Assembly (NCBI GenBank): GCA_964478815.1
Contig: CAYZKY010000006.1
Location: forward strand, 17,624 to 81,623
Direction of reading: 5' to 3'
From: DASVNK01 sp964478815
Lineage (GTDB): Bacteria; Verrucomicrobiota; Verrucomicrobiia; Limisphaerales; SXQI01
Length of the DNA: 64,000 nucleotides
In this document: positions 61,903 to 64,000 of the stretch, piece by piece
Layout of the letters: each line of letters begins with the position of its first letter
Numbering within the stretch: the first letter of the stretch is position 1
The notes under the pieces: generated by a model
What the model was told of the DNA's origin: nothing
What the model saw: only the letters and a program-made list of their open reading frames with translations
Database searches by the model: none
Translations under genes and position numbers: made by a program

Positions 61903-63174
61903 CTACTGCCGGTCGCGAATGATCTGGTAATCGCCGGAACGAGCTCCCGAGCGCACGAGCCATCCAGTAGCAACTGTTACGGTCCAGCCCTCGCCTGTGA
62001 CCTTGGTGCCATCAACGCGAACCGGCCCCGGTAATCGTCGCGTGCCATCATCGCCGACCAGAACGCCGTTAGTCGCGTCCAAGGTGCCCCAGTCACCCTT
62101 CTGACGGTACGGCAAAACGTACACCGTCCCCGCTCCCGGAATAGGCGTGGCGCCCACGGCGTTAAACGATCCACCTCCGCCGGACGGAACGATAAGCACG
62201 GGGCCATCGACGAATCGTTTCCGCAGCTCGCGCATACGGGCCGCCCGCTGTTCGGCGCGGGTCTGTTCTGCAGTTCGGAGCTCCGCGCCGCCGTAACGCT
62301 GAGACGCTTCCACCGCGTTTTGGGCTGGCGTGATATCCAGGGCCGCCATCAGCATCTGCCCAAGGTCAGAAGTGCCGCGCACCGTGCGCCTCCAATCCGG
62401 CGATGCGTCATCCAGCAGAATTCCGTACGCCACACCGGTTGTGTAGGCTTGCTGCAGGAATGTCTCGTGCTGTTCTGCCGCAGCCAGTTGCTCGACCACG
62501 CTGGCGACTGCTTCGGCGTGCGACGCGGCCACGGCGACCGTGCCTGTGTATTGAGCGAGACCTTCCGTGATCTCTTCGCGACGCTCATTCTCAGCGGAAT
62601 TGGCAAACTGCGATCGACGCGCCAATCGAAACGCGGCCGCATCGCTCACGGCGCGCCTGAGATCCTCGCCAGATTGACCGAGCGCCCGTGCCAGCGCTCG
62701 CCACTCGAGCCGCAACCAAATTCGACCTTCGAGAGTGTCTAAATGCGCATTCTGTCCGCTGAGGGTAACCAGTCCGAGTTCAGGCTGAACACGGTGGAAA
62801 AGCTCGTGTAAAAAGAACATGTTCCGCGTGCGCGCATCCGGCAGGGACGTCGTAAAATCCCACATGAAGGCGGCCCAACGCGTGCCGCCCCACTCCATCG
62901 GCGAATTCGCGAACCCAAGAGATCGGGGCTGCTCCTCCGCGGGGCGAGGCTGGTTTGTCGCGAGCGTTCGCGTCCGCGCGTCGGCAAACACCATCGGGCC
63001 GTGCAACGAGGTGCCCCAGAGTCGTCCGCCGTCGCGTTGACAGATGGCTGCTGCCTCCTTGAAGTAGGCTTCGGCACGTTCCTGATCGACCTGGGCTGCT
63101 GCGGGATAGACCAACCACAGCGCCAGGAACGCTGAGCCGAACCACCACGCAGAGGTGATGATTTGTCCGCTCAT
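61903..63174 (-). CDS. Secreted protein with HExxH metalloprotease-like motif
   Basis: From ATG 63174 (preceded by AGGAACG) the product is 423 residues. The signal peptide is GQIITSAWWFGSAFLALWLV, ending near YPAAAQ. The motif HELFH (residues 123-127, in FFLHELFHRVQPELGL) and the later EITEGLAQYTG (Glu204) give the HExxH plus distal Glu pattern of gluzincin metallopeptidases. The C-terminus holds a beta-rich segment (GAGTVYVLPYRQKGDWGTLD). I recognise no named family. Catalytic activity is a prediction. Confidence 0.65.
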   Translation of the reverse strand: MSGQIITSAWWFGSAFLALWLVYPAAAQVDQERAEAYFKEAAAICQRDGGRLWGTSLHGPMVFADARTRTLATNQPRPAEEQPRSLGFANSPMEWGGTRWAAFMWDFTTSLPDARTRNMFFLHELFHRVQPELGLVTLSGQNAHLDTLEGRIWLRLEWRALARALGQSGEDLRRAVSDAAAFRLARRSQFANSAENERREEITEGLAQYTGTVAVAASHAEAVASVVEQLAAAEQHETFLQQAYTTGVAYGILLDDASPDWRRTVRGTSDLGQMLMAALDITPAQNAVEASQRYGGAELRTAEQTRAEQRAARMRELRKRFVDGPVLIVPSGGGGSFNAVGATPIPGAGTVYVLPYRQKGDWGTLDATNGVLVGDDGTRRLPGPVRVDGTKVTGEGWTVTVATGWLVRSGARSGDYQIIRDRQ

Positions 63175-63339
63175 CGTTCCTGCGAATCGTGCGGAATCCC
63201 GTGACGTGCTGGCTAGATCTGCCATGTGACCAAGAGTTCGTATTATGGGCGGCGGAGTCAACCTCGGAAGGGGTTTCATTGGCCTGGCTTATCAATTGCG
63301 GTGAATTCATCATGGTCGGGAGAACGCCTTGGGCAAATT

Positions 63340-63471
63340 CGATACGATCAAGGCCCAACCACGAAGGATACACCGCTTGCTCATCGCGCAAGCCAACTCG
63401 GAAGGACGTGTCCTCGTCACCAGCGACCCACACGTTCCGGCTTACGGCAATGCCGCTGCTTTGGTAACGTT
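63340..63471 (+). pseudogene. Possible VapC-like PIN toxin fragment
   Basis: The translated stretch HRLLIAQANSEGRVLVTSDP with following AYGNAA matches the typical C-terminal part of PIN toxins (DRLLIAQAxxEGLxLVTxD...YG). A preceding HKDPFDR-like segment is present only in another frame (TTKDT), which suggests a frameshift and loss of the N-terminal half. It lies next to repeat copy B. Confidence 0.4.
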
Positions 63472-63511
63472 CGCATCGGACCGCGCGCTTGCGATCAAAT
63501 GCTCCGAAACC

Positions 63512-63976
63512 GTCTGGCCTCGCCCCTTCTTTCCCAAATGCTCGCCAAAAAAACCTAAACCTTCCTCTGGCGCAGCCGCCTCCCCTGCGGCATGCTTGCC
63601 CCATGATCGCGAACCCAGACTCGCGGTCGCTCGGATCGATTCCGAACAACAGGTGCGAAACGTTCGCCCCTCCTGTTCCGACTCTCCGCCGCGCGACCCC
63701 GCCCAACCGCCGTGTCCGTTCCTCTGGGAAGAACCTCGGATCTTTGTCCCATGCCCTGAACGCCCTGATCGTTCCAATCGGCTCTCGGCTATCCTTGCTT
63801 CCCTTCCTCTCGGTGCCTCCGTGCCTCGGTGGTGAGCTTCCTCGCCCCCGAAACTCGAGAGCCTTGTCAAAAACCGCCCACCCTCACGAAACCCCCGTAA
63901 ATAGGACTTCCTGTGCGCAAAATGACCTGGCCTTCACCATTTCTGACCCCCTCCGTTTATCGGAGAAGTCTACATT
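63512..63976 (-). repeat. Dispersed long repeat, copy B
   Basis: This is the inverted partner of 31,031-31,425. Read on the minus strand it opens with AATGTAGACT at 63,976, passes GAAGTCCTATTTACGGGGGT and closes at CGAGGCCAGAC (63,512-63,522). Compared with copy A it contains about 70 extra bases, which include ACCGAGGCACGGAGGCACCG, a low-complexity string. The window ends 24 bp beyond it, so the full extent is unknown. Confidence 0.8.
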
Positions 63977-64000
63977 CCGGCGGGAAGCCCCGGAGTGTCC

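Overview
The window is GC-rich, gene-dense chromosomal DNA from a Gram-negative bacterium, most likely a member of the Verrucomicrobiota. This rests on protein content, not on a marker gene: three type IV-prepilin-like proteins with the [20 protein letters not shown] leader (two with an H-X9-DG ending), a DUF1549/DUF1553 plus DUF1501 pair, a planctomycete-type cytochrome c domain protein, a VPDxGST-type C-terminal sorting tail, and a MoxR/DUF58/BatA/VWA operon. lpxA and the heptose adenylyltransferase gene imply a lipopolysaccharide outer membrane. No rRNA, tRNA, CRISPR or phage genes were seen.

Layout. 0-4.1 kb: DUF4331 protein, TPR protein, HupE/UreJ-like membrane protein. 4.1-10.5 kb: a 1629-residue hybrid sensor kinase, divergent from a nitroreductase-like protein. 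10.8-14.7 kb: release factor 3 and a convergent FG-GAP protein. 14.9-21.0 kb: MoxR (with a one-base frameshift), DUF58, BatA/VWA and a second VWA protein. 21.1-24.7 kb: an alpha/beta hydrolase and a two-gene membrane module. 24.7-27.8 kb: a small ORF, heptose-1-P adenylyltransferase, bifunctional nuclease, DNA polymerase III delta and a STAS protein. 27.8-30.7 kb: a small secreted protein, a GDPD/PI-PLC-like protein and two prepilin-like proteins. 30.7-31.87 kb: a 1.2-kb non-coding repeat cluster. 31.9-33.4 kb: cytochrome c-type protein, a tiny DHp-like protein, 3-dehydroquinate dehydratase. 33.6-38.9 kb: a catabolic-looking operon (GlcD, POT transporter, LarA-like DUF2088, DUF1537 kinase). 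39.0-40.3 kb: ExbB/ExbD. 40.5-47.0 kb: a large lectin/LamG-like secreted protein with an assembly gap and a clear terminator, a prepilin-like protein and a sialidase-like protein. 47.1-49.6 kb: histidine kinase, IS3-type remnant, VapBC-like pair. 49.7-55.4 kb: a four-gene cluster with DUF1549/1553 and DUF1501. 55.5-58.7 kb: MBL hydrolase, DUF1328 and small membrane or secreted proteins. 58.8-60.4 kb: radC-lpxA. 60.4-64.0 kb: an accessory tail with repeats, an AT-rich Imm11-like gene, gene fragments, and a secreted HExxH protein.

The most unusual content is non-coding. A roughly 400-bp dispersed repeat occurs in opposite orientation at 31.0-31.4 and 63.5-64.0 kb. A 137-bp MITE-like element has perfect 16-bp inverted termini around two strong hairpins, and the same hairpin pair recurs at 60.4 kb. 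A 166-bp imperfect palindrome sits directly upstream of the cytochrome gene. Two probable assembly problems matter for users: a missing G in moxR near 15,253 and a 100-N placeholder in the lectin gene that should be about 232 bp.
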